From Sphingopyxis sp. CCNWLW2 (GTDB lineage: Bacteria > Pseudomonadota > Alphaproteobacteria > Sphingomonadales > Sphingomonadaceae), in contig NZ_JBAWKJ010000001.1 of NCBI RefSeq assembly GCF_037095755.1, positions 2,173,001 to 2,237,000 on the forward strand: a stretch of DNA of 64,000 bases, read 5' to 3'. Shown here piece by piece: positions 34,701 to 43,575 of this stretch. The notes beneath the pieces are model-generated. The model saw only the letters and a program-made list of their open reading frames with translations. It did not search any database and had not been told where the DNA came from. Numbering within the stretch: position 1 is the stretch's first letter; each line of letters begins with the position of its first letter. Position numbers and translations under genes: made by a program.

Positions 34701-36941
34701 ATGAAAATGAAAACACTGCTTTGCGGCGGCGCGATGGCGCTCGCCCTCGGAACACCCGCCTTTGCGCAGGAAGCTGCGGCAGACGGCGCGAGCGCGCGCG
34801 ACGACCAGACGATCATCGTCACCGCGACCCGCCGCGAGCAGACGCTGCAGGAAGTACCGATTTCCGTCGCGGTGGTCGGTGGCGAACAGCTTGAGGAAAA
34901 GGGCACGCTGTTGTTCGACGATGTCGCCGATAGCGTCCCCAACCTCCAGATCGACCGCACCAATGGCAATTTCGCGATCACGATGCGCGGCCTCGGCGCC
35001 GGGACGGGCAATCTGTCGTTCGAGCAGTCGGTCGGGCTGTTCATCGACGGCGTCTATCTCAGCCGTTCGCGAGCCTTCCAGAACCCGCTGCTCGATATCC
35101 AGCGCGTCGAGATCGTGCGCGGGCCGCAAGGCGCGCTGTTCGGCAAGAACACGAACGCGGGCGCGATCAGCGTCGTCACGCGCCGCCCGACGCGCGATTT
35201 AGAGGGCTTCGTCCGCGCGAGCGGCGAGGTCGAGCATGGCGGCTGGAACCTCGACGGCGCGGTCTCGGGACCGGTATCGGACACGATCAGTGTCCGCCTG
35301 ACCGGGCGCGCCGGCGCGATCGGCGACTATATGAAAAATACGCTGACCGGCCGCGATGAATTCGGGTCCCGTTATGAAGCGGTGCGCGGCCAGATCCTGT
35401 GGGAACCGGGCGACGATTTCGAGGCACTGGTCAAGGTCGAGCATTCGTCGAACCGCGTCGACGGCGGCGCGCTGGTGTTCAATTATATCGGCGATGCGAG
35501 CTGCTTCCTCTGCAACAAGGTGCGCAATTCGGGTGCCAATGTCCCCGAATATCCCTCGTTCCGCCGTGCGTCCGCGGGGACCAATCCCGAATATGACAAC
35601 ACCAAAACGACGATGGCGCAGCTGACGATGAACCTCGATGCCGGCGACTGGCGCTTTACGTCGGTTACCGCCTGGCAGGAGCTGAAGGGCGGCGTGAATA
35701 TGGACTATGACGGTCCGCTGACCTTTTTGGAATCGGACATCACCGAACAGTCCAATTCGCTGTTTCAGGAAGTGCGCGCGCAGCACCCGATCGGCGACGA
35801 TGGCGCCTTTATCGCCGGGCTGACCTATATCGACACCGATTTGCACATCCAGCAGGCGTCGACCTTCAACGCAGCAAGCGCGGGATTTCCCGCCCCGCTC
35901 AACGGCCTGTCGCTCCGCCAGTTCAACCAGACCGGCGAATCCTGGTCGCCCTTTGCGTCGGTCGAGGTGCCGGTCAGCGAGCGGATCATGCTCAGCGGCA
36001 GCCTGCGCTATTCGAAGGAACGCCGCGTGGGCAACGCGATCTCGAGCAATGTCGGCGTCTTTCCGCCGACCTATCTGCCCTATGATCTGACCGAAACGCG
36101 CAAGGAGAGCCTGTGGGATTATTCGGCGCGCATCCGGTACGAATTTTCGCGCGATGCCTATGTGTACCTCAGCTATGCGACGGGCACCAAGGGCGGCGGG
36201 TTCGTGTCGAACGATGCGCTGCTCCTTTTCAACATCCAAAGCGGCGTCGCGACCTTCCAATATGATTCCGAACGGGCGAGGTCATGGGAGCTCGGCGGGA
36301 AATTCCGTTTCCTGGGCGGAAAGGGGCAATTCAACGTCGCGCTGTTCCGCACCAATTTCGCCGACCTGCAGGTGTCCGAATATAATGGCACCGCCTTCAT
36401 CACCGGCAACGCGGCGTCGGCGATCGCCCAAGGGGTCGAGATGGACGCGAATATCGGCCTCGGCGACCATTGGCGCGTCGGCGGCAGTTTTGGGTATCTG
36501 GATGCCCACTACAAGGATTATCCGGGCGGCGCCTGCCTCTATAATGCACCGGCGACCTGTAACCCGCGAACCAATAATTTGGCGGGGGTTCGCCTTGTCC
36601 GCGCGCCCGAATGGACGGGCAATGCGTTCATCGAGGCCAAATATCCGGTGTCCGGCAGCCTGTATGTGCTCGGCAATGTCTCGGCGAACTATCAGTCGCG
36701 TTCCTTCTTCCAGCCCGACATGAGTCCGCTCAACTCGCAGCCCGCTTTCACCAAATATGACGCTCGGCTGGCGGTGGGCCGCGAAGACGGGCGATGGGAA
36801 CTCGCGCTGGTGGGCCGCAACCTCACCAACAAGGTCACCACCAGCCAGGGATTCAATACCCCGGTATTTGGCGGCAACAGCCACATGGCGCTCGTCGGAT
36901 CGCCGCGGACGGTGACGCTGCAATTGTCGCTCGACTTCTGA
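34701..36941 (+). CDS. TonB-dependent receptor next to the sulfatase
   Basis: A 746-residue receptor with a signal peptide ending GTPAFAQE (about residue 24), a plug domain starting DQTIIVTATRREQTLQEVPI and a barrel ending VTLQLSLDF. It follows the sulfatase by 23 bases, with GGGAGAGG before its ATG, so both are probably in one transcript. A second member of the island's receptor type, it may import the sulfated compound, or the desulfated product made in the periplasm would instead pass the inner membrane through the MFS carrier. The FMN reductase starts 18 bases after its stop. Confidence 0.9.
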   Translation: MKMKTLLCGGAMALALGTPAFAQEAAADGASARDDQTIIVTATRREQTLQEVPISVAVVGGEQLEEKGTLLFDDVADSVPNLQIDRTNGNFAITMRGLGAGTGNLSFEQSVGLFIDGVYLSRSRAFQNPLLDIQRVEIVRGPQGALFGKNTNAGAISVVTRRPTRDLEGFVRASGEVEHGGWNLDGAVSGPVSDTISVRLTGRAGAIGDYMKNTLTGRDEFGSRYEAVRGQILWEPGDDFEALVKVEHSSNRVDGGALVFNYIGDASCFLCNKVRNSGANVPEYPSFRRASAGTNPEYDNTKTTMAQLTMNLDAGDWRFTSVTAWQELKGGVNMDYDGPLTFLESDITEQSNSLFQEVRAQHPIGDDGAFIAGLTYIDTDLHIQQASTFNAASAGFPAPLNGLSLRQFNQTGESWSPFASVEVPVSERIMLSGSLRYSKERRVGNAISSNVGVFPPTYLPYDLTETRKESLWDYSARIRYEFSRDAYVYLSYATGTKGGGFVSNDALLLFNIQSGVATFQYDSERARSWELGGKFRFLGGKGQFNVALFRTNFADLQVSEYNGTAFITGNAASAIAQGVEMDANIGLGDHWRVGGSFGYLDAHYKDYPGGACLYNAPATCNPRTNNLAGVRLVRAPEWTGNAFIEAKYPVSGSLYVLGNVSANYQSRSFFQPDMSPLNSQPAFTKYDARLAVGREDGRWELALVGRNLTNKVTTSQGFNTPVFGGNSHMALVGSPRTVTLQLSLDF

Positions 36942-36959
36942 TTGCGCGGACGAGGCAGG

Positions 36960-37550
36960 ATGGCGCGGCCGGAGCTCTTGCTGCTCGCCGGGGGCATTCG
37001 CCCGGGCTCGCTCAACGAGAAGCTGATCGGCTGCGCGGTGCAGGCGGCGCGCGATCGCGGGCTGCCTGCGACGCGCCTGTCGCTGGCGGACTATCGCCTG
37101 CCGTTGTTCGGCGCCGAAGCGCTGTCGATCGACGAGGTGCCCGAGGCGTTGGCGCTCAAGGCGATGTTCCGGCGCCATGACGCCGTGATCATCGCGAGCC
37201 CCGAGCATAATGGCTCGGTCACGGCGATGCTGAAGAACGCGCTCGACTGGATTTCCTGTCCGGGGGAAGGCGAGGCGGCGCAGGCCTATGGCGCCTTTCG
37301 CCGCAAGCCTTTCGCGATGCTGTCGGCGTCATCGAGCCCGTTCGGAGGGTTGCGCGGCCTGTCCCAGCTTCGCCAGATTCTGACCACCGTGAACGCCTGG
37401 GTGGTGCCCGAACAGCTCAGCGTGCCGCACGCCCATCGCGCGTTCGACGCGACCGGCAAGCTCGCCGATCCCCTCCTCCGGACCCTGCTGGATGAACTGG
37501 TCGACACGGTGGCAGGTGCGGTCCGCCACGAAGCGGTCGAAGGGAAATGA
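36960..37550 (+). CDS. NAD(P)H-dependent FMN reductase
   Basis: A 196-residue flavodoxin-like protein. The phosphate-binding loop GGIRPGSLNEKL lies near the N-terminus, and ASPEHNGSVTAMLKNALDWIS is the family-typical flavin site. The ATG at 36960 follows GAGGCAGG; an upstream TTG at 36942 is less likely. It would supply reduced FMN to the monooxygenase at 31561, though it lies after the sulfatase and receptor rather than next to it. The following MarR gene overlaps its stop by four bases (ATGA), so it is in the same operon. Confidence 0.88.
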   Translation: MARPELLLLAGGIRPGSLNEKLIGCAVQAARDRGLPATRLSLADYRLPLFGAEALSIDEVPEALALKAMFRRHDAVIIASPEHNGSVTAMLKNALDWISCPGEGEAAQAYGAFRRKPFAMLSASSSPFGGLRGLSQLRQILTTVNAWVVPEQLSVPHAHRAFDATGKLADPLLRTLLDELVDTVAGAVRHEAVEGK

Positions 37551-38080
37551 TGAGCGAGCGGCTGCCTGCCGGGAATTACTGGGCTTTTGATGACAGCCTC
37601 GGCTATCTCGCTCGCCTGATCTTTCGCTCCTTTTCCCGGCTACGCGAGCAGCACACCCGCGAATATGACATATCCTCGGGTCAATGGACGTTCCTCCGCC
37701 AACTTTGGAGCGACGACGGGATCAGTCAGCGCGAACTCAGCCGCCGGCTCGCGATGCGCGATGCGACGACTGCGGTTGCGCTCCGCGCACTGGAACGGGC
37801 GGGTTTGGTGCGCCGCGCCGTCAACCGCCGCGACCGGCGTGAAATACTGGTTCATCTGACTCCGCATGCCAGGCGCCTGGAAAAGCTGCTCATGCCGAGG
37901 ACCGCCGAAATCCAGGCGCTTGCCACCCAAAATTTATCGGATACCGAAGTCGATACCCTCAGGCGGCTGCTGTTCCACGTGATCGACAATCTCGCTTCCG
38001 CCGATCCCGAGCTTCAAGACAGTCGGCGAATCATTCCTCACCCCAAGCAGATCGACAGAGGGCCGCCATCTCGCGACTAG
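37547..38080 (+). CDS. Second MarR family regulator of the island
   Basis: A 177-residue winged-helix protein with SSGQWTFLRQLWSDDGISQRE, then RRLAMRDATTAVALRALERAG, and the MarR signature NRRDRREILVHLT. It starts with ATGATG at 37547, overlapping the reductase stop, which couples translation. It may respond to a pathway substrate or intermediate and either supplement or replace the regulator at 30999. No matching operator downstream of it was recognised. Confidence 0.85.
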   Translation: MMSERLPAGNYWAFDDSLGYLARLIFRSFSRLREQHTREYDISSGQWTFLRQLWSDDGISQRELSRRLAMRDATTAVALRALERAGLVRRAVNRRDRREILVHLTPHARRLEKLLMPRTAEIQALATQNLSDTEVDTLRRLLFHVIDNLASADPELQDSRRIIPHPKQIDRGPPSRD

Positions 38081-38221
38081 TTTGACCTGGCGCGATGCTG
38101 AAAGCGGAGCAATCGCGAAGTGCGCACAAAGTGACAACATTGCGGGAAGTGCTACCGAGTTAATCTTATTCGGCGGAACGCCCGTGCGGTGGAGGGATCG
38201 GCTTGCGGATCAATCGCTGAC

Positions 38222-38842
38222 CTAAGCCGACAACGTCGCGCGATAGTCGTCGACGGCAAGCAATAGCCCTTCGATCTCGGCCGGAACGATCCGGATCCGG
38301 AGGTCGTCTCGGCCATTCGGCCGCCCCTTGAATTTGAGATCCCAGCCTTCCGCGCGGGTCATGGCGGCCCTGAGCTGGGTTTCGTCGACCGAGAAGACCA
38401 GCTTCATCGTCAGCGCGCAATCGCCGTTGAAGTCGCTATTCGGGCACATGGTGTCGTCGCCGCGCCGCGCGTGATCGAGCCGCTGTGCCACGAGGTTGCC
38501 ATCGCGATCCGCGAAGTGGACCGTGTCATAGAGACGCTGCGAGCCCCAATAGCGCAGGGACTGGTGCACCTCGAACCGGGTTTCGCCGGTGCGTTTGTCG
38601 ACATGGGCTTCGACATGGCTGTCGAACGAAGTAGAGCCATTCAGCCGCCGTTTTTTGCGAAAACCGTTGCGGGTCGAGATAATTGTTGCGAACTCCAGAT
38701 CGTCGTCGTCGATCGTGGCTTTGGCGCGGAAGGCTTCCGCATCCATTTTTGCGAGCTGTCTCGGCACCGCGGGAGCGTTCGCCACCGCGGGCGAAGCGAG
38801 GACAACTGCGACCAAGCCAAGGGTCAGGCTGGAAAAACGCAC
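38222..38842 (-). CDS. Secreted protein of unknown function
   Basis: A 206-residue protein whose start is taken at GTG 38842, where AAGGAG lies 8-9 bases upstream. The N-terminus VRFSSLTLGLVAVVLASPAVANA is a clear signal peptide. The mature part is charged, with paired Cys in CPNSDFNGDC that could form a disulfide and the repeated-looking RNGFRKKRRLNG. I do not recognise a family. It is encoded divergently from the two-component system, whose control region includes a weak copy of the presumed regulator box at 38936-38949. A sensing or envelope role in that system is possible but not supported by sequence. Confidence 0.6.
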   Translation of the reverse strand: MRFSSLTLGLVAVVLASPAVANAPAVPRQLAKMDAEAFRAKATIDDDDLEFATIISTRNGFRKKRRLNGSTSFDSHVEAHVDKRTGETRFEVHQSLRYWGSQRLYDTVHFADRDGNLVAQRLDHARRGDDTMCPNSDFNGDCALTMKLVFSVDETQLRAAMTRAEGWDLKFKGRPNGRDDLRIRIVPAEIEGLLLAVDDYRATLSA

Positions 38843-39228
38843 GAGTGAAACTCCTTGAAGACCATGAAACCGGCGGGGGGACGCCGCCATGGCTCGAGCA
38901 AATACCGGGCGAATAATGCACTCAGGTGTCGCCAACGTAAGGAAACATTGCTGAACTGCGCGGGTGGTCTCAGCCATCAAGCAGCTCGATCGGATTGTTC
39001 CGCAGCCTCTGCTCTCCCGCTGCCGACCGTCTGTCTTTCAACAGGCCCAAAGCTCACTGTCGGGAAGCATGCGCGCGCGCCGGGGATGTTGTAAGAAAAT
39101 GTTTCTGCGCCCACGCGCGCACTGGAAGGGCGGCGCGTCGTCCCTATCTGGAGCTGGCGGGTCGCCTGACCATCAGCCCTCCGGGCTTTCATCACCAGAG
39201 ACTACGAACGAACGGCATAGACTTTCCC
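38843..39228. other. Divergent intergenic region upstream of the response regulator
   Basis: A 386-base non-coding stretch. It holds the inverted copy of the box shared with the carbonic anhydrase promoter (39091-39105) and a partial copy around 38936-38949. There is a GC-rich block GCGCGCGCGC near 39071. I saw no open frame with family homology. It probably contains promoters for both flanking genes. Confidence 0.5.
39091..39105 (-). promoter_or_regulatory. Putative response-regulator box GTAAGAAAATGTTTC
   Basis: Read on the minus strand this is GAAACATTTTCTTAC, matching the copy at 41277-41291 (GAAACATTTGCTTAC) in 14 of 15 positions. It lies 124 bases before the response-regulator start, consistent with autoregulation. 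It is in opposite orientation to the two copies downstream of the kinase. Confidence 0.6.
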
Positions 39229-39939
39229 ATGACTGCCTCCACAATTTTGATCGTTGAGGACGATCCCGCCTTGCGCACGCTTACGGCTCGCGCACTTCAG
39301 CAAAATGGCTATCAAGTCCGGCCTGCAGCTTCCGCTCCCGAAATGTGGCTGGCGCTGGATGTCGGGGCCGTCGATCTTGTGCTGCTCGACGTCATGCTGC
39401 CCGGAACCAGCGGCCTCGATCTCTGCCGTCAGCTTCGCCAGCAGAGCGAAGTGCCTATCATCTTCGTGAGCGCCAAGGGCGGCGAGACCGATCGAATCGT
39501 CGGGCTCGAACTGGGTGCCGACGATTATCTCGCCAAGCCATTCAGCACCCGCGAGCTGACCGCTCGCGTGCGTGCCGTGCTTCGCCGCGGGCGTCTGGAT
39601 CGTCAGCATGGCAAAGGGGGACAGCAGGTCGCTGAATTCGCTGGTTGGATAGTCAATTTTTCGAGGCGCGAGCTGCATTCTCCGACGGGCGCGATCGTCG
39701 AGTTGACGGGGGCAGAGTTTGATCTGTTGTCGAGCTTTCTGGAGAATCCTCAACGTGTGATTGCGCGTGAACGGTTGATCGAACTGTCGCGAACGCGGCT
39801 CGGCGATGCTTCGGATCGCAGCGTCGATGTCCTGGTCAGCCGCTTGCGGCGCAAGCTTTCGCACAAGGATGCGAGCGCGCCGATCATCACTGTTCGCGGC
39901 GTCGGCTATATGTTCAACGTCGAAGTGTCGCGTCGGTGA
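39229..39939 (+). CDS. OmpR/PhoB family response regulator
   Basis: A 236-residue regulator with a receiver domain and a C-terminal winged helix. The acidic pocket is VEDD (residues 9-12), the phosphoacceptor is Asp54 in VLLDVMLP, and the conserved Lys103 is in AKPF. The DNA-binding domain includes ELTGAEFDLLSSFLENPQRVI and ends with the wing RGVGYMF. ATG at 39229 is chosen because it precedes the family N-terminus; the open frame upstream lacks homology. Its stop overlaps the kinase start (GTGA). Likely targets are the promoters carrying GAAACATTT-N-CTTAC boxes. Confidence 0.93.
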   Translation: MTASTILIVEDDPALRTLTARALQQNGYQVRPAASAPEMWLALDVGAVDLVLLDVMLPGTSGLDLCRQLRQQSEVPIIFVSAKGGETDRIVGLELGADDYLAKPFSTRELTARVRAVLRRGRLDRQHGKGGQQVAEFAGWIVNFSRRELHSPTGAIVELTGAEFDLLSSFLENPQRVIARERLIELSRTRLGDASDRSVDVLVSRLRRKLSHKDASAPIITVRGVGYMFNVEVSRR

Positions 39940-41249
39940 CCGACGCCATGCGGCCGTCGCTCGGGCTGGTCGGGCGGATCTTTCTGATCCTGCTATTGGC
40001 GATCACGATCGAATTTACCGTCAGCACCTTCCTTCACGAGCGCGCGGGGCAGTTGCGCGTCGAAGAGGATGAGGCGCACCGCGTGGCCGAGCATCTCGCC
40101 GCTGCCAGCCGTTTGCTGAATGCGAGCCCGCGCAGCGAACGCCCGGCCCTCGCGGCCCGTCTGTCGAGCGAAACCTTCATCGTCGAATGGCATCCTACCA
40201 GCCTCCCGCTCATGCCAATGGCGGCGCCGCTGAACGAAATGCGCACGCAGATCATCGGATGGGAGCCAGCTCTGGGGCATGAGAATTTGCGCCTGCATCT
40301 GAAGGAGCCGGGACGTAACGGCAAGGTCACCGGCCAACTGTCGCTTGCCGACGGAAGCTCGCTGGAGTTCAAGGCGACGCAGCTCGTCGATCCCTCGCGG
40401 CTGCGGATCAATCGGTTCCTGTTGGCGCTGGTGCCCGCGATCGCACTGATCCTCATTGGCGGACTGCTCATGCGCCGCGTCCTCTCTCCGATGCGAATGC
40501 TCGCGCGCGCCGCGGTACGGATCGGCGAAGGCGACGCCGTGGTTCTTCCCGAGGTCGGCGTATCGGAAATCCGGCGCGTGATTGCCGCCTTCAACGAAAT
40601 GCAGGCGCGCATCCATCAGCTGATCACCGATCGCACGGAGGCGCTTGCCTCGGTCGGCCACGACTTGCGCACGCCGCTCACAAGGCTGCAGCTTCGCACC
40701 GAGGCAATCGACGATCCGTTTTTGCGCCTTTCGATCGAGAAGGACGTCGGCGAAATGGAAGCGATGGTCGCTTCGCTGCTCGCTTTCTATGGCGGCGACA
40801 GCGATCCTGAAAAGCCCGTACAGACGGACATAGCGGTCTTGGCGGCCACAATCGTCGACGATGCTTCGGACATGGGCGATCTGGCGGCCTATCAAGGGCC
40901 GGACCATCTCGAGATCGTCGTACGTCCGTTGGCGCTCAAGCGCGCTCTGTCGAATCTCGTTGAGAATGCGATCAAATATGCCGGCGGGGCGCAGGTCAGT
41001 ATTCGAATGGAGGATGGCCGGGTCGTCCTCTGCGTCGAGGACGACGGCCCGGGCATTCCCGAAGATGAACTGGAGCATGTGCTCGAGCCCTTCGTCCGGC
41101 TGGACCTTGCGCGGAGCCGCGATACGCTCGGGTTAGGCTTGGGAATCCCGATCGCGCGGCGCGTTGCGCACCGGGAGGGCGGCATGCTGCGTCTGTCGAA
41201 CCGGCCAACAGGCGGGCTGCGCGCCGAGATTGATATTCCGCTAGGCTGA
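39936..41249 (+). CDS. Sensor histidine kinase
   Basis: A 437-residue membrane kinase starting with GTG. One transmembrane helix at about residues 10-31 and another at 160-178 flank a periplasmic domain of about 130 residues that would sense the signal. A HAMP linker follows, then the DHp histidine at His242 in SVGHDLRTPLTRL, and the ATP-binding domain with NLVENAIKYA, EDDGPGIPEDEL and GLGLGIPIARR. It overlaps the response regulator by four bases. The periplasmic domain has no family I recognise, so the stimulus is unknown; the context with carbonic anhydrase and SulP suggests inorganic carbon or pH. Confidence 0.92.
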   Translation: MTDAMRPSLGLVGRIFLILLLAITIEFTVSTFLHERAGQLRVEEDEAHRVAEHLAAASRLLNASPRSERPALAARLSSETFIVEWHPTSLPLMPMAAPLNEMRTQIIGWEPALGHENLRLHLKEPGRNGKVTGQLSLADGSSLEFKATQLVDPSRLRINRFLLALVPAIALILIGGLLMRRVLSPMRMLARAAVRIGEGDAVVLPEVGVSEIRRVIAAFNEMQARIHQLITDRTEALASVGHDLRTPLTRLQLRTEAIDDPFLRLSIEKDVGEMEAMVASLLAFYGGDSDPEKPVQTDIAVLAATIVDDASDMGDLAAYQGPDHLEIVVRPLALKRALSNLVENAIKYAGGAQVSIRMEDGRVVLCVEDDGPGIPEDELEHVLEPFVRLDLARSRDTLGLGLGIPIARRVAHREGGMLRLSNRPTGGLRAEIDIPLG

Positions 41250-41255
41250 GCGGGC

Positions 41256-41291
41256 GGAAACACTTCCTTACAACCGGAAACATTTGCTTAC
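41256..41291 (+). promoter_or_regulatory. Two direct repeats of the presumed response-regulator box
   Basis: GGAAACACTTCCTTAC (41256-41271) and GGAAACATTTGCTTAC (41276-41291) match at 14 of 16 positions with a 20-base period, about two helical turns. They lie between the kinase stop and the carbonic anhydrase start, upstream of the 5' leader. A further inverted repeat CATTTG-N6-CAAATG (41281-41298) overlaps the second copy, and GCTGCG-T-CGCAGC follows at 41298-41310. A direct repeat arrangement is usual for PhoB-type binding sites. Confidence 0.65.
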
Positions 41292-41377
41292 ACAAATGCT
41301 GCGTCGCAGCAAAGTTCGGGGCCTAACTCCGGGTTCGCGCCGCTTCTCCCTTCGGCGCCAATCAAGGAGTCCCCTCG

Positions 41378-42064
41378 GTGAACGAGCTGATCGGCCGTGT
41401 CTTTTCTTTCGAAAAGCAAACATTTCCCAATCAAAGCACACTCTATGGACGCCTCGCCAGCGACGGACAAAGTCCGAAGGCGCTGATGATATCCTGCGCG
41501 GACTCGCGCATCGTCCCGGAACATATCATGCAGGCCGAGCCTGGCGATCTGTTCGTGTGCCGCAACGCGGGCAACATCGTGCCTCCCTTTGCCACGCAAA
41601 ATGGCGGTGTCTCTTCGACCGTCGAATATGCGGTCGCCGCGCTTGGTGTCCGAGACATCATCGTGTGCGGGCACTCGGATTGCGGCGCGATGAAGGCGCT
41701 GGCTGTCAATCAGGACCTGAGTAGCATGCCGAATGTCGCGGCATGGCTGCGTCATTCACACGCCGCGCACAAGGTTGTGACCGATAGTTATCCCGCGATG
41801 GATGACATCCAGCGGATCCGCGCGGTCTCGCTCGAAAATGTGGTCATTCAGCTTGCCCATCTGCGCACGCATCCCGCGGTAGCGGCGGGTCTCGCGCGCG
41901 GGGAAATCGCGCTGCACGGCTGGTTCGTCGATATTCATGCCGGCTGCATACTCGGCCTGGACGGAGCGACCGGCCGCTTCATGCCGCTGCGCGAGGACGC
42001 TCCGCTGCCCGTCGCTCTGCCGCATGCCTCGCGGCGCGCCGCCGATTTCGCGGAAGCGGTGTGA
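41378..42064 (+). CDS. Beta-carbonic anhydrase
   Basis: A 228-residue enzyme catalysing interconversion of CO2 and bicarbonate. The zinc-site residues are visible: Cys40, Asp42 and Arg44 in SCADSR, and His99 and Cys102 in CGHSDCGAM. The start GTG at 41378 is set by AAGGAG eight bases before. The stop overlaps the following SulP gene (GTGATG), so they are translationally linked. It would supply or consume bicarbonate carried by SulP. The repeats upstream imply control by the two-component system. Confidence 0.93.
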   Translation: MNELIGRVFSFEKQTFPNQSTLYGRLASDGQSPKALMISCADSRIVPEHIMQAEPGDLFVCRNAGNIVPPFATQNGGVSSTVEYAVAALGVRDIIVCGHSDCGAMKALAVNQDLSSMPNVAAWLRHSHAAHKVVTDSYPAMDDIQRIRAVSLENVVIQLAHLRTHPAVAAGLARGEIALHGWFVDIHAGCILGLDGATGRFMPLREDAPLPVALPHASRRAADFAEAV

Positions 42065-43575
42065 TGAACGTCGCCCTGCCGACACTCGGCAAAACCTTCT
42101 CGCGCGATTTGACCGCGTCGATCGTCGTCTTTCTCGTTGCGATGCCATTGTGCATGGGGATCGCGATCGCCTCGGGGGTTCCGCCCGAAAAGGGCCTGAT
42201 AACCGGAATTATCGGCGGCATTGTCGTCGGTGCGTTCGCCGGATCGCCGCTTCAGGTGAGCGGGCCGGCGGCCGGACTTGCCGTCATCGTCTTCGAAATC
42301 GTGCGCGACCAGGGGCTTTCGGCCCTCGGCCCGATCCTCGTTCTCGCTGGGCTCATCCAGATTGCGGCCGGCGTTTTCCGGCTCGGCGGCTGGTTTCGCG
42401 CAATCTCGCCCGCCGTCGTTCACGGGATGCTTGCAGGTATCGGCTTGTTGATCGTGCTCGGCCAATTCCATGTGCTATTCGATGCCAAGCCGCTTCCCGG
42501 TGGGATCGACAATCTCGTGGCGATGCCCGGCCGCATCCTTGGGCTCACGCCCGGTGGCGGAGCGCTGGCCGCTTTCGCTGTTGGCGTGCTGACGATAGCG
42601 GCGATGCTGGGGTGGGAACGCGTGCGTCCGCAGAGCCTGCGCCTCGTGCCCGGCGCACTCATTGGTGTGGTGGCTGCCACCTTGGTCGCCTATGGTTTCG
42701 GGCTCGACGTTATTCGCGTCGATGTTCCGCAATCGATCGTCGGCGCGATTGCTCTGCCCGATGCGGGCATGCTGCAGCGTTTTGCCGAGCCCACGCTGAT
42801 CGCCACGGCGGTTGCGATCGCCTTTATCGCAAGCGCCGAGACGTTGCTCTCCGCGGCGGCGGTGGACCGGATGCACGACGGCGTGCGGACAAACTATAAT
42901 AAGGAACTGCGCGCGCAAGGTGTCGGAAATCTGCTCTGCGGCGTCGCTGGCGCGCTTCCGATGACCGGTGTGATCGTACGCAGCTCGGCCAATGTGCAGG
43001 CTGGCGGTGCCACGCGGCTTTCGACGATCCTGCACGGTGTGTGGATCCTCGGGTTCGTCGCGCTGCTGCCCTGGCTTCTGCGCGAAATCCCGATGGCGGC
43101 GCTTGCCGGCGTGCTCGTCGTCACTGGCGTCAAGCTCGTCAGCCTCGATCATGTAAAGCATCTGTTCGACCGCTATGGCCCGCTTCCCGCGCTGATCTGG
43201 GCGGGCACGTTCCTGATGGTCGTCACGACCGATCTGCTGACCGGTGTGCTCGTGGGTCTGGCGCTTTCGACGCTCGAACTCGCGCCGCACGTCCGGAGGC
43301 TGCGGCTGCGCACCGATCAGCGGCAAGAGGGTGAGACGCGGGAGATCGTGCTCGACGGCACAGCGACCTTCGTTGCGCTGCCCAAGCTGACGGCGCTCCT
43401 CGATGACCTCCCGGCGGCGGGACGACTGAAGCTAAATGTCGAACGGCTGAAGCACATCGACCATACCTGCGCCGAAATGCTCGAAGAGTGGATCAAGCGG
43501 CGGCGTAGCTCGGGCCTCATTGTCGAACTCCAGGGCGCAACGGGAAGGCTCGAACGACTGGCGGCCGCGGCATGA
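42064..43575 (+). CDS. SulP/SLC26 family anion transporter with STAS domain
   Basis: A 503-residue permease with about twelve to fourteen membrane helices. N-terminal LGKTFSRDLTASIVVFLVAMPLCMGIAIASG has the SulP signature, and a cytoplasmic STAS domain follows (about residues 420-503) with KLNVERLKHIDHTCAEMLEEW. The ATG at 42064 overlaps the carbonic anhydrase stop; a GTG at 42061 is an alternative start. Next to carbonic anhydrase, bicarbonate (BicA-like) transport is the best inference, but sulfate is equally possible from the family. The downstream protease gene overlaps by four bases. Confidence 0.9.
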   Translation: MNVALPTLGKTFSRDLTASIVVFLVAMPLCMGIAIASGVPPEKGLITGIIGGIVVGAFAGSPLQVSGPAAGLAVIVFEIVRDQGLSALGPILVLAGLIQIAAGVFRLGGWFRAISPAVVHGMLAGIGLLIVLGQFHVLFDAKPLPGGIDNLVAMPGRILGLTPGGGALAAFAVGVLTIAAMLGWERVRPQSLRLVPGALIGVVAATLVAYGFGLDVIRVDVPQSIVGAIALPDAGMLQRFAEPTLIATAVAIAFIASAETLLSAAAVDRMHDGVRTNYNKELRAQGVGNLLCGVAGALPMTGVIVRSSANVQAGGATRLSTILHGVWILGFVALLPWLLREIPMAALAGVLVVTGVKLVSLDHVKHLFDRYGPLPALIWAGTFLMVVTTDLLTGVLVGLALSTLELAPHVRRLRLRTDQRQEGETREIVLDGTATFVALPKLTALLDDLPAAGRLKLNVERLKHIDHTCAEMLEEWIKRRRSSGLIVELQGATGRLERLAAAA

